Shown piece by piece: positions 47,962 through 56,877 of a stretch of 64,000 nucleotides of DNA. The stretch comes from an uncultured Gammaproteobacteria bacterium. Lineage in GTDB: Bacteria > Pseudomonadota > Gammaproteobacteria > Steroidobacterales > Foliamicaceae. The position numbers and the translations under genes were made by a program. Position 1 is the stretch's first letter, and the number at the start of each line of letters is the position of its first letter. Under the pieces are notes generated by a model that was not told the origin of the DNA, did no database searches, and saw nothing but the letters and a program-made list of their open reading frames with translations. The stretch spans positions 1,385,191-1,449,190 of the forward strand of contig OX639965.1 of NCBI GenBank assembly GCA_951828235.1, in the 5' to 3' direction.

Positions 47962-49142
47962 TGAATCGACGCACGATTCTGGGCGGCCTGGCCGCGGCCT
48001 TTTCCGCTACGGCCGCGGCGGCTACGCGCAAGGCGCGCGCGTCCACGGTTACTCCGCCTTCACCGCCGTACGACTTCGAGCCGCGCGGCAACATTGGCAA
48101 GCTGGAGCGCCTGGCCAACCTCGATCTTGAGAGCCGCCAGGACTTCCTGACCGGCTTCAGGGTCTGGTCGAACGGTCCCTTAGGCCGTGCCGCCCAGGTT
48201 CGCGCCGAGGACATCTTCAAGGAAGAGGGCATCGATCCAACGAGCGACATTTCGATCGAGGCGTTGCGCGAGATTCTGGAACGCGACCCGGTGATCGGCG
48301 CCAGCATGCGCTACTGGATCAGCGGCCAGCTCATCAGCTGGAAGATCCTGCAGGAAGAGTTCCACGGCAAGGCCGAAACCTACCTGGCCGAGCTGGACGC
48401 CGCCGACAAGGCCGGACCGGGAACGGTGAAGCTGGACCCCGAGCTCGAGGTTCCGGAATACGCTTCGCACGAAATCCACATTCAGCCCGGCGGCTACGTG
48501 GGCGATCCCTTTGCCGGCCACATCTATCACTACGGCACCAACCACTTCTACATGGGTCATAACGACCAGGACGAGGTGCATGCGCAGCTGGCGGCGGCGG
48601 TCGAGCCTCCGGCAGATGGCAAGGTCAAGCGCATTCTCGATCTGGCCTGCGGACCCGGCCAGCTGACCCTGGCGCTCAAGGACCGTTTTCCCGATGCCGA
48701 GGTGTGGGGACTGGACGTGTCCGCCCCGATGGTGCGTTATGCGCACATGCGCGCGGTCGAGCTCGGCAGGGAGTTGCACTTCGTGCAGGCGCTGGGCGAG
48801 AAAACGGGCTTTCCGGACGGTTTCTTCGACTTGGTTGCTTCGTACATCGTCTTTCACGAGACCCCGGCGAGTATCACCAGGGACATCATTGGCGAGGTGC
48901 GGCGCATTACGCGTCCGAAAGGCGTGTTTCAGCCCTTCGATTTTCCGACCGACGAGCACCCGCCCACGGGCTATCGCCGTTTCAGGCGCTGGTGGGACCA
49001 TCGCTGGAACCAGGAAGTGTGGCGCAACGAGTTCGCGAGCATCCATTTTCCCAACGAAATCGAGAAGGCCGGATTTACGGTGCGCGAGGCCAGGAAGGGC
49101 GTGCTGTTCTTCGGGCGGGTTCACGCAACGCGCAACGCTTGA
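47958..49142 (+). CDS. Class I SAM methyltransferase with a Tat-type signal
   Basis: A 394-aa protein. The N-terminus reads MNRRTILGGLAAAFSATAAAA, a twin-arginine signal. An unassigned helical region (about 35-200, with YASHEIHIQPGGYVGDPFAGH) is followed by a Rossmann methyltransferase: motif I ILDLACGPGQLTLAL, then WGLDVSAPMVRYA and GFFDLVASYIVFHETP. AGGAGG supports ATG 47958. AdoMet is not known to be plentiful in the periplasm, so either export occurs after cofactor loading or the signal is not used. It overlaps the PQQ dehydrogenase gene by 4 nt. Confidence 0.8.
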   Translation: MMNRRTILGGLAAAFSATAAAATRKARASTVTPPSPPYDFEPRGNIGKLERLANLDLESRQDFLTGFRVWSNGPLGRAAQVRAEDIFKEEGIDPTSDISIEALREILERDPVIGASMRYWISGQLISWKILQEEFHGKAETYLAELDAADKAGPGTVKLDPELEVPEYASHEIHIQPGGYVGDPFAGHIYHYGTNHFYMGHNDQDEVHAQLAAAVEPPADGKVKRILDLACGPGQLTLALKDRFPDAEVWGLDVSAPMVRYAHMRAVELGRELHFVQALGEKTGFPDGFFDLVASYIVFHETPASITRDIIGEVRRITRPKGVFQPFDFPTDEHPPTGYRRFRRWWDHRWNQEVWRNEFASIHFPNEIEKAGFTVREARKGVLFFGRVHATRNA

Positions 49143-51103
49143 ACGCACCCAAAGGGGCGGCCCTCTTGCGGGGCCTTCGGGTCGCGGCATGTTTGCTGAT
49201 GGCCGCGACGGCCCAGGGCGCCTATGCGCAGGCGGCGCCGGAAAGTTCCGACGCTGCGGGCGAATGGAGCAATTTCGGACGCGACCCCGGCGGCAGCCAG
49301 TATTCCCCGCTGGATGAGATAAGCCGGGAGAACGTTCGCGGGCTCGAACAGGCCTGGATACATCACAGCGGCGACTATGCTGAAGGCCCCCAGGGCGTCG
49401 GCTCGTCCCACGAAGCGGTGCCGCTGATGGTTAACGGGCTCTTGTATTTCTGCACGCCGTTCAACCGGGTGTTCGCAATCGACGCGGCCACCGGGCAGGA
49501 GGAGTGGGTCTACGATGCGCATGCCGCGTTGCAGGGCGGCGAGGCCGAACGCGCAGGCGATCGCCGCCCGAGTACCTGCCGCGGCATCGCCTATTGGGAA
49601 CAGGCGGAAGAATCCTCCGAGCGCTGTGCCAAGCGCATCTTCAAGGGCGATTTCACGGGCGCCATCCATGCCATCGACGCGCTGACCGGCGAGGCCTGCC
49701 TCGATTTCGGCGCCGCCACGGCGCACCCCGGGTATGTATCGCACTGGGACTATGAGGGTTACGGAGAGGGACAGGTGCGCGGCATGTCTTCGCCGCCGGC
49801 CATTCTGGGCGACCTGGTCGTTGCCGGCAGCGGCTCGGACGACGGGGTGGCGGACGCAATCGACGGGGTAGTGCGCGCCTTTGACGTGCGTTCCGGCGAA
49901 ATGGCCTGGGAGTTCAATCCGATTCCGCCGGAAGCGAGCGCGCTTACCGGGGCGGCCAACGTCTGGACGACGATGAGCGCCGACCCGTACCTCAACCTGG
50001 TTTTTCTGCCCACTACCAGCCCCTCGGCGGACTACTACGGCGGCGGGCGGCGCGTGGACATGCCGCTGGTCAACGCGGTGGTGGCCGTTGACGGCGCCAC
50101 CGGCAAGCCGCGCTGGTCGTTCCAGACCACCCACCATGACCTGTACGACTACGACCTGCCCGGCCATGCGCTGCTCGTGACCATACGCAAGGACGGCGAG
50201 CTGCGTGACGTCGCCATTCAGCAGACCAAGAGCGGCCACCTGTTCGTGTTCGACCGCGCGACCGGTGATGCGGTGTTTCCCATCGAAGAGCGTGCAATGC
50301 CGCCCTCCGACCTGCCGGAGGACATCGCCTCGCCCACCCAACCCATTCCCGTGGGCATCGCCACCTTCGCCCGCATCGAACTGGACCGCGAGAGCCTTTT
50401 CGGGATTACCGCGCTGGACCGTAACTGGTGCCGCAAGCGGTTTGACCAGTCGCGCTACGAAGGTCTCTATACGCCGCCCAGCCAACGCGGCAGCATCCTG
50501 TTTCCTTCGGCGCTGGGAGGCGGCAACTGGGGCGGCGCCGCCTACGATCCCGGCACCAACCTGCTGGTGATCAAGGCGGAAAACCTCGCCACCTGGATTC
50601 GCTTCGTGCCGACGGACGAGGGTCAGTCCGAGGGCCCGATGGACTACCTGAACCGTCCCCTGCGCGGAACTCCGTACCGGGTGGAGGGCGAAGTCTGGAT
50701 GTCGCCGTCCGGCTTCCCCTGCACGCCGCCGCCCTGGGGAACCTTGAGCGCCATCGACATGGACAGCGGCGAAATGCGCTGGCAGATCCCGCTCGGCCGC
50801 TTGCGGGCCATGGGTATTACGCTGCCGGCGGCTTTCGCCTGGGGTTCGCCCAGCGTGGGGGGTCCGATCGCGACGGCCGGCGGCCTCGTGTTCGTGGCGT
50901 CAACGCTGGATCACAACCTGCGTGCCCTCGATATCGAGACCGGCGAGGAACTGTGGACCGGCAGGCTTCCCGCGCCCGGGATGACGGTGCCGATCACCTA
51001 CCGCGCCGGCGGCCGGCAATTTGTTGTGATCGCCGCCGGCGGTAACGCGCGCGTCGGCACGGCGCAGTCCGACGCGCTGGTCGCGTTCGCGCTGTCCGAG
51101 TAA
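49139..51103 (+). CDS. PQQ-dependent dehydrogenase (quinoprotein, no cytochrome domain)
   Basis: A 654-aa beta-propeller quinoprotein that would oxidise an alcohol or sugar in the periplasm. Signal peptide GLRVAACLLMAATAQGAYA, then WSNFGRDPGGSQYSPLDEI (typical first blade), VVAGSGSDDG, LPTTSPSADYYGGGRR and QTTHHDLYDYDLPGHALL, which resemble the glucose/quinate dehydrogenase branch. There is no CxxCH heme motif, so electrons go to a separate carrier. The start is probably TTG 49139, overlapping the methyltransferase stop (TTGA); the longer frame from 48704 lies wholly inside that gene. No PQQ synthesis genes are in the window. Confidence 0.85.
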   Translation: MNAPKGAALLRGLRVAACLLMAATAQGAYAQAAPESSDAAGEWSNFGRDPGGSQYSPLDEISRENVRGLEQAWIHHSGDYAEGPQGVGSSHEAVPLMVNGLLYFCTPFNRVFAIDAATGQEEWVYDAHAALQGGEAERAGDRRPSTCRGIAYWEQAEESSERCAKRIFKGDFTGAIHAIDALTGEACLDFGAATAHPGYVSHWDYEGYGEGQVRGMSSPPAILGDLVVAGSGSDDGVADAIDGVVRAFDVRSGEMAWEFNPIPPEASALTGAANVWTTMSADPYLNLVFLPTTSPSADYYGGGRRVDMPLVNAVVAVDGATGKPRWSFQTTHHDLYDYDLPGHALLVTIRKDGELRDVAIQQTKSGHLFVFDRATGDAVFPIEERAMPPSDLPEDIASPTQPIPVGIATFARIELDRESLFGITALDRNWCRKRFDQSRYEGLYTPPSQRGSILFPSALGGGNWGGAAYDPGTNLLVIKAENLATWIRFVPTDEGQSEGPMDYLNRPLRGTPYRVEGEVWMSPSGFPCTPPPWGTLSAIDMDSGEMRWQIPLGRLRAMGITLPAAFAWGSPSVGGPIATAGGLVFVASTLDHNLRALDIETGEELWTGRLPAPGMTVPITYRAGGRQFVVIAAGGNARVGTAQSDALVAFALSE

Positions 51104-51119
51104 AGCGGCTACCCGCGCT

Positions 51120-52748
51120 TTAAGAGGCGAGCTGTTCCTCGAGGAGTTTTCGCGCGATACCGCGCGCCTGGTCGAGCCTGCTCACCACCCGATCCCCGGG
51201 CACGCCCCGCAGCACGTCCAGAGCATCGATCATCTCCGCGACCCCGCCCGACAGCCCCACCACAATCACGCTCGTGTCGGCGTCGCCGGCCACGTTGAGC
51301 AACTGCTCGATAACCATGGCGGCGCTGTCGTCGAGGAACCGGGCTTCGGAAAAGTCGAATATCACGACTTCGTGGTCCTTGATGTCGGCGCCGATCACGC
51401 TGACCAGATTGCGTGAAGATGCCACCGTAAGGGTGCCGCGCAGGGCCACCATCCCCACGCGCGCCTGCAGCGGGTCGCTGATCTCCATGCCTTCCTCGCC
51501 GGCGAAAAACGTCCGGTCCAGCACCGGCACCGAAACCACGCGGTCGAGTTCCAGGCCCTTCAATTGCCGGGCGTGATTCATGCCGGCAACGATGAGGCCG
51601 ATCGCGACGGCGGTGACGAGATCGACCACCACCGTCAGCAGCAGGGTCATCAGCATGACCACCAGGTGGTCGCGGCGCAGGCGATGAATGCGTCGCAACA
51701 GCCGCCAGTCGACGATGTCCCAGCCGATCTTCATCAGGATGCCGGCCAGCACGGCATGCGGAATCGGCTCCACGTAGTCGCCGAATCCCAGCAACAGCGC
51801 CAGCAGGAACAACGCGCGTATAACGCCGGATACCGGTGTGCTGCCACCTGCCCGGATGTTGGTGACGGTCCCGATGGTGGCGCCCGCTCCCGGCATTCCC
51901 TGGAACAGCCCCGAAACGATGTTGCCGATGCCCTGACCTACCAGTTCCCTGTCCGGCCTGTGCCGCGTGCCGGTCATGGAATCCGCCACCAGCGAGGTAA
52001 GCAGGCTGTCCACTGCGCCCAGCAGCGCGAGGATGATGGCCGGGTGCAGGGCGCTCAGCAGGAAGTCGGCATTCGGGAGTTGCAGCGTGAAGTTCGGCAA
52101 TCCCTCGGGGATCGATCCGATCGAGGGCGCCCCGGTCAGCCAGAGAATTCCCATTGTCGATCCGGCAACCAGCGCAATCAGCGGAGCCGGGGCCAAGCGC
52201 TCCAGCCGCCGTGGCCAGAAAATCGAAATGGCGAGCGCGAGGAGGGCGATGGCCAGCGCGCTTGGGTTCAACCCGGCGATGGCGGCCGGCAGCGCCCGCA
52301 CCGCTCCCATGGGACCTTCGGGCGAAGTAGGCGCGCCGAGGAACGGCAGTACCTGGATCAGCATGATGATGATGCCGATCCCGGACATGAATCCGGACAC
52401 GACGACGTGCGGCGTGTAGACCACGAAGCGCCCGATCCGCAGTACGCCGAGCAGCACCTGTATCACCCCGGCCAGCACCACAATGATCAGTGCCTCGCCC
52501 AGGCTGTTCGCGTGGGTCGAGATGATCACGGCCATCGCGACGGTCATCGACGGCGTGGGCCCCGAAATCTGCGACCGCGTGCCGCCGAACACGGAGGCAA
52601 AGAAGCCGACCGCAATCGCGCCGTAGATCCCCGCTTCGGCTCCCAGGCCGGAGGCGATCCCGAATGCCAGGGCCACCGGCAGAGCGACTACGGCGGAGGT
52701 AACGCCGCCGAACAGGTCGCCCTGAAGGGTCTTCAGGTCGTATTTCAT
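51120..52748 (-). CDS. SulP-family anion transporter with STAS domain
   Basis: A 542-aa SLC26/SulP transporter. LQGDLFGGVTSAVVALPVALAFGIASGLG and GGTRSQISGPTPSMTVAMAV are the family's N-terminal helices and substrate loop; about 11 TM helices follow. Residues about 430-540 form a STAS domain (EVVIFDFSEARFLDDSAAMVIEQL). Sulfate, bicarbonate or dicarboxylate are the usual substrates. It is convergent with the PQQ dehydrogenase gene (16 bp apart). Confidence 0.88.
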   Translation of the reverse strand: MKYDLKTLQGDLFGGVTSAVVALPVALAFGIASGLGAEAGIYGAIAVGFFASVFGGTRSQISGPTPSMTVAMAVIISTHANSLGEALIIVVLAGVIQVLLGVLRIGRFVVYTPHVVVSGFMSGIGIIIMLIQVLPFLGAPTSPEGPMGAVRALPAAIAGLNPSALAIALLALAISIFWPRRLERLAPAPLIALVAGSTMGILWLTGAPSIGSIPEGLPNFTLQLPNADFLLSALHPAIILALLGAVDSLLTSLVADSMTGTRHRPDRELVGQGIGNIVSGLFQGMPGAGATIGTVTNIRAGGSTPVSGVIRALFLLALLLGFGDYVEPIPHAVLAGILMKIGWDIVDWRLLRRIHRLRRDHLVVMLMTLLLTVVVDLVTAVAIGLIVAGMNHARQLKGLELDRVVSVPVLDRTFFAGEEGMEISDPLQARVGMVALRGTLTVASSRNLVSVIGADIKDHEVVIFDFSEARFLDDSAAMVIEQLLNVAGDADTSVIVVGLSGGVAEMIDALDVLRGVPGDRVVSRLDQARGIARKLLEEQLAS

Positions 52749-52855
52749 ACCCGGGAGGGAGCGCGGCGCGCTTTGGAAAGAGGGCGTCCCGGCCTCACCC
52801 GCGGGAACGCGCGCTCACCCGGAGCGGCCCCACGCGCGCCGTCCACGCTCGGCGG

Positions 52856-54397
52856 TCAGGCGAAAACACGCTCTCCGATCATGCGCCCGAATACCAGAGC
52901 CGGCGTCAGCAGCATCCCGTTGACGATACCGAAGCCGGTAGTCGCTCCCGCGCCCAGTACTTCACCGGCGGCGTAGAGATTGGGGATGGGATCGCCGTTT
53001 CCGTTCAGCACTGCAAGATTGGTGTTCACGTTCAAGCCCGCAAATGACAGCAACTGACTGCCTTGCATGCGAATGGCGTAATACGGCGGCTTGCCGACCG
53101 GCAGAGGCATGTGCTCGCGGCCGAAATCGGAATCCTGGCCGCTTGCCTGCCCGGAGTTGTAGCACTCAAGGGAGGCAGCCAGTCCGTCGCCGTCGATGCC
53201 GGCCCAATAGGCCAATTCCGCCATGGAATCGCCGCGCGAGAAGAAGTGATACTTGTCGAAGGCCCAGTCCAGCCGCGCGCGATCCCAGCCGATGACCATG
53301 GACGGCGCCGCTTCCATGATGGCCTGGTCGAAGACGATCCAGTAGCGGTGGTCTTCCTGTCCGAGCAAAGAATGTTCACGCGCGTCCACACTGGGATGGT
53401 CTTCACGCACGAAGCGTTGTCCCGCGGTATTGACATAGACCTCCCAGGGCATGCGCCGTTCGGGAGTTGTAATTACGGGCACCGGGGCCGGCGTGCTCGG
53501 TATGTTGAAGTCGTTCAGCACCATCCCGAAAAAGGTCTGGAAGAGTTCCGCGCCGCGCAGCGTGCCGCCCGCCGCCACACCCATTTCCAGTCCGCCGCCG
53601 AGATTGAAAGGATAGGCCAGGCTGGCGTACAGCGGCGTGCCGTGCAGTTTCTCGAACATCTCCGGGTTGGCCGCGCAGCCACCACTGGTAAGCGCCACCT
53701 TGCGGCCAAGCAGGTCCATTTTTCGCCCCATTGCATCGCGCACCATGACGCCGTTCACGACCCCGGAGTTATCCTGAATCAATTCCAGCGCGTCCGTGCG
53801 GATCAGGAATTCGATGGACCCTTTGCGAGCCAGATCAAGGACTTGCGTTAACAGGATTTTCAGGATCGCGACTCCATTCTGCTCCGCCCACTGGTAGCGC
53901 CGCGCCGTGTAGGGTTCATGCCCTCCGGTCATGACCGGATGGCCATCCAGGGGCGTGAATCCCTGTTCGCCCAGCCAATCCACCGTCCTGGCCGCTTCCC
54001 TGACGAAAACGCCGATGAGCTCGGTATCGACCTTCCCCTTGCTGATGCGCATGATGTCGTCAAAGTGCGCTTCGGGCGAATCCTCAATGCCCTGCTCGGC
54101 CTGGAGTCGCGTCCCCGCGGCTGCAATCTGGCCAAAGGACCGGTCCAGCGTTCCGCCCAGGCGGTGCGCCTTTTCCACAACGAGTACCCGGGCGCCTTGC
54201 TGGGCGGCGAAGATCGCGCAAGGGAGTCCCGCCGATCCCCCACCAACCACGATCAGGTCCCAGGTTTCGCTGGCCGCCCGGCTGATGCGCGGCATCAGTG
54301 CCATTGCCGCCGCAGCGCCGGCGCCGGCGAGCAGTTCCCGCTTGTTCAACCGAAGTGCCGCAGTTTCCGTCGGGGCATCAGAGTGAATCCTGCCCAT
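52856..54397 (-). CDS. Exported FAD-dependent oxidoreductase (fumarate reductase-like), tandem copy 1
   Basis: A 513-aa flavoprotein with the Tat-like signal NKRELLAGAGAAAAMALMPRISRA, in which KR replaces the usual RR. The FAD motif is DLIVVGGGSAGLPCAIFAAQQG, the substrate domain contains AYPFNLGGGLEMGVAAGG, and the C-terminus has PNLYAAGEVLGAGATTGFGIVNGM. It has no heme-binding motif. The next gene upstream is a paralogue of equal length. Possible substrates are fumarate-like acids or enones such as steroids. The leader contains the conserved TAGAAT box described at 54425. Confidence 0.85.
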   Translation of the reverse strand: MGRIHSDAPTETAALRLNKRELLAGAGAAAAMALMPRISRAASETWDLIVVGGGSAGLPCAIFAAQQGARVLVVEKAHRLGGTLDRSFGQIAAAGTRLQAEQGIEDSPEAHFDDIMRISKGKVDTELIGVFVREAARTVDWLGEQGFTPLDGHPVMTGGHEPYTARRYQWAEQNGVAILKILLTQVLDLARKGSIEFLIRTDALELIQDNSGVVNGVMVRDAMGRKMDLLGRKVALTSGGCAANPEMFEKLHGTPLYASLAYPFNLGGGLEMGVAAGGTLRGAELFQTFFGMVLNDFNIPSTPAPVPVITTPERRMPWEVYVNTAGQRFVREDHPSVDAREHSLLGQEDHRYWIVFDQAIMEAAPSMVIGWDRARLDWAFDKYHFFSRGDSMAELAYWAGIDGDGLAASLECYNSGQASGQDSDFGREHMPLPVGKPPYYAIRMQGSQLLSFAGLNVNTNLAVLNGNGDPIPNLYAAGEVLGAGATTGFGIVNGMLLTPALVFGRMIGERVFA

Positions 54398-54424
54398 TGA
54401 AGAACCCTCCCAAGTGTTGTTGCC

Positions 54425-54430
54425 ATTCTA
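54425..54430 (-). promoter_or_regulatory. Conserved -10 box of flavoprotein copy 1
   Basis: On the minus strand TAGAATGGCA preceded by GTGCT is shared with the leader of copy 2 at 56048-56053. The TAGAAT start is 33 nt before the ATG (35 nt in copy 2) and a TTGGGAGGG leader follows in both. No clear -35 box is seen. Confidence 0.45.
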
Positions 54431-54476
54431 AGCACTAAATGTCCCGTTACTCCGGGATCAATCGCTGCAACGGGTC

Positions 54477-56018
54477 TCAGGTAAACACGCGCTCCCCGAT
54501 CATCCGTCCGAATACCAGCGCCGGCGTGAGCATCATGCCGTTGACGATGCCGAAACCGGTGGTCGCTCCGGCCCCCAGCACTTCGCCTGCAGCGTAGAGG
54601 TTAGGAATGGGCTCGCCGTCCTGTGTGAGCACTTCGAACTGCGGATTGACGTTAAGCCCCGCAAACGTCAGCAATTGCGTGCCCTGCATGCGGATCGCAT
54701 AAAACGGCGGCTTGGCGACCGGCAAGGGCATGTGCTCGCGGCCGAAATCCGGGTCCCGACCGCCCGCCTGCCCGGCGTTGTAGCGATCGACGGCCGCCGC
54801 CAGGCCCTCCGCGTCAATGCCCGCCCAGAAGGCCAGTTCCCCCAGCGTCTCGCCGCGCGAGAAGAAGTGGTACTTGTCGAAGGCCAGGTCCAGTCGCGCG
54901 CGGTCCCACCCCAGCGCCACCGGCGGCGCGGTATCCATGATCTCCTGGTCGAAGATCATCCAGTAGCGATGATCTTTCTGCGCAAGCAGCGCGTGTTCGC
55001 GTTCGTCCACGCTCGGATGGTCTTCGCGCACGAAGCGCCGGCCGGCGGAGTTCACGTACACCTCCCAGGGCATGCGCCGTTCCGGGTAGCTGTTGACCGG
55101 CACTCCGGCGGGAGTGCTGGGCACGTTGAAATCGTTCAGCACCATGCCGAAAAAGGTCGTGAACAGTTCCGCGCCCCGCAAGACGCCGCCCGCCGCCACG
55201 CCCATTTCCAGGCCGCCGCCTAGATTGAACGGATAGGCCAGGCGCGCATACATGGGAACGCCGTGCAGCCGCTCGAACATCTCGGGATTGCCCCCTGCGC
55301 CGCCGGTGGTGATCGCGACCTTGCGCGCCTTAAGGTCCATCTTGCGGCCCAGGGCGTCTTCCACCATCACGCCCTTCACGGAGCCTTCAGCGTCCTGAAT
55401 GAGTTCCTTTGCGTCGGTGCGGATCAGGAATTCGATCGAGCCTTTGCGAGCCAGATCCAGAAACTCGGGCAGGAGCGCCCTTAAGATCGCCACTCCGTTC
55501 TCCGCCGCCCACTGGTAGCGCCGCACCCGGTAGGGCTCATGGCCCCCGGTGGTCACCGGGTGGTCGGGCAACGGGGTGAAACCCCGGTCGCACAGCCAGT
55601 CCACCGTCCGGGCCGCCTCCGTCACGAACACGCGGGTCAGCTCGGGATCCACCTTGCCGCGGCTGATGCGCATGATGTCGTCGAAATGCGCCTGGGGCGA
55701 ATCCTCAATCTCGTGCTCCGCCTGAAGCCGCGTTCCGGCAGCCGCAATCTGCCCGGATGAGCGGTCCAGCGTTCCGCCCAGGCGGTGCGCCCGGTCCACC
55801 ACCAGGACCCGGGCGCCCTGCTGGGCGGCGAAGATCGCGCACGGCAGTCCCGCGGATCCTGCTCCCACCACGATAAGGTCCCAGGTCTCGCTGGCCGCGC
55901 GGCTGATCCGCGGCATCAGAGCCAGCGCCACCGCCGCGCCCGCGCCCGTGAGCAATTCCCGCTTGCTGACCTGCACTTGCCCGGCTTCGGCCAGGAAATC
56001 GATTGACTTGTTGCGCAT
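54477..56018 (-). CDS. Exported FAD-dependent oxidoreductase (fumarate reductase-like), tandem copy 2
   Basis: A 513-aa paralogue of the preceding gene with the same signal (SKRELLTGAGAAVALALMPRISRA), FAD motif (DLIVVGAGSAGLPCAIFAAQQG) and C-terminal motif. Most residues agree over the full length, so the pair is a tandem duplication; differences cluster in the middle (for example LPDHPVTTGGHEPYRVRR against LDGHPVMTGGHEPYTARR). GGGAGGGG supports ATG 56018, and a longer frame from 56132 is rejected. Differing substrate ranges are possible. Confidence 0.85.
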   Translation of the reverse strand: MRNKSIDFLAEAGQVQVSKRELLTGAGAAVALALMPRISRAASETWDLIVVGAGSAGLPCAIFAAQQGARVLVVDRAHRLGGTLDRSSGQIAAAGTRLQAEHEIEDSPQAHFDDIMRISRGKVDPELTRVFVTEAARTVDWLCDRGFTPLPDHPVTTGGHEPYRVRRYQWAAENGVAILRALLPEFLDLARKGSIEFLIRTDAKELIQDAEGSVKGVMVEDALGRKMDLKARKVAITTGGAGGNPEMFERLHGVPMYARLAYPFNLGGGLEMGVAAGGVLRGAELFTTFFGMVLNDFNVPSTPAGVPVNSYPERRMPWEVYVNSAGRRFVREDHPSVDEREHALLAQKDHRYWMIFDQEIMDTAPPVALGWDRARLDLAFDKYHFFSRGETLGELAFWAGIDAEGLAAAVDRYNAGQAGGRDPDFGREHMPLPVAKPPFYAIRMQGTQLLTFAGLNVNPQFEVLTQDGEPIPNLYAAGEVLGAGATTGFGIVNGMMLTPALVFGRMIGERVFT

Positions 56019-56047
56019 TTGAACAACCCCTCCCAAACGAGAATGCC

Positions 56048-56053
56048 ATTCTA
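56048..56053 (-). promoter_or_regulatory. Conserved -10 box of flavoprotein copy 2
   Basis: Minus-strand TAGAATGGCA preceded by GTGCG, matching copy 1. Each copy therefore carries its own promoter, kept after duplication. Confidence 0.45.
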
Positions 56054-56115
56054 CGCACGGTGGTTTGCGTTCGGCTGCCGGCTCTACAATGCGCGCCTGC
56101 CCGCCGGAGGAGATC

Positions 56116-56808
56116 ATGGGAATCAAGGCCATCAGCTTTGACTGTTACGGAACGCTGATCGACTGGGAAAGCGGCATTGCCGAAGCTCTGTCGGATTGGT
56201 CGCGGCGCCGGGGCGCAGAGCTGGAACGCGCCGATTTGCTGGCGGCGTTCTCCGAGGTCGAGCCCCTTGTGCAGTCCGCCCATCCGGGAATGGCCTATCC
56301 CGAGGTGTTGGGCAGGGTTGCGCGAGGGATAGGGCGCAAGTTTGCCTTGCCGGTGAGCGATGCGGAGGCTGGCGAGTTTGCCCGTTCGATTCGCCGATGG
56401 CCGCCATTTCCCGATTCGTCGAATGCGCTGGCCGAGTTGCAGAAGCGCTATCGGCTTGCGGTGCTTTCGAACGTCGACAAGGAATCCTTCGCGGCGAGCG
56501 AACGGGCCCTGGGGATTCGCTTCGACCTGGTTTGCACCGCCGAGGAGATCGGCTCGTACAAGCCCGATGCCAGCAACTTCCGATTCCTGCTGGCCAGGCT
56601 CTCGGAAATGGGCATTGCCCGGACGGAACTGCTGCACGCCGCGCAAAGCCTTTATCACGACATTGAGCCCGCCGGCGCGCTGGGAATCCGCACCGCCTGG
56701 GTGGATCGCTATGCCGGCACGGGCTCCGGCGCGGCGCGGCCTCCGCAAGGCGCAACCGAGGCGGACCTCTGCGTGTCCGGACTGGCCGAACTTGTCGAGT
56801 CGCTCTGA
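56116..56808 (+). CDS. HAD-superfamily hydrolase (2-haloacid dehalogenase-like)
   Basis: A 230-aa HAD enzyme. The nucleophile motif is ISFDCYGTLIDWE (D9), LAVLSNVDKE is motif II and GSYKPD is the Lys motif. The pattern fits haloacid dehalogenase type II or a phosphatase; the two cannot be told apart here. GGAGGAG precedes ATG 56116. It is divergent from the flavoprotein pair and followed by the MATE gene 69 nt later. Confidence 0.85.
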   Translation: MGIKAISFDCYGTLIDWESGIAEALSDWSRRRGAELERADLLAAFSEVEPLVQSAHPGMAYPEVLGRVARGIGRKFALPVSDAEAGEFARSIRRWPPFPDSSNALAELQKRYRLAVLSNVDKESFAASERALGIRFDLVCTAEEIGSYKPDASNFRFLLARLSEMGIARTELLHAAQSLYHDIEPAGALGIRTAWVDRYAGTGSGAARPPQGATEADLCVSGLAELVESL

Positions 56809-56877
56809 AAGGCAAGGAACTTATGGGACAGCACACCAGGACAGTGCAATAGGGCCGTCCCGTATCATGCGCGGGTC

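Noticed and set aside
48704-49138. N-terminal extension of the PQQ dehydrogenase frame
   Set aside because: It lies entirely inside the methyltransferase gene in another frame and has no signal peptide at its start; the true signal begins after TTG 49139.
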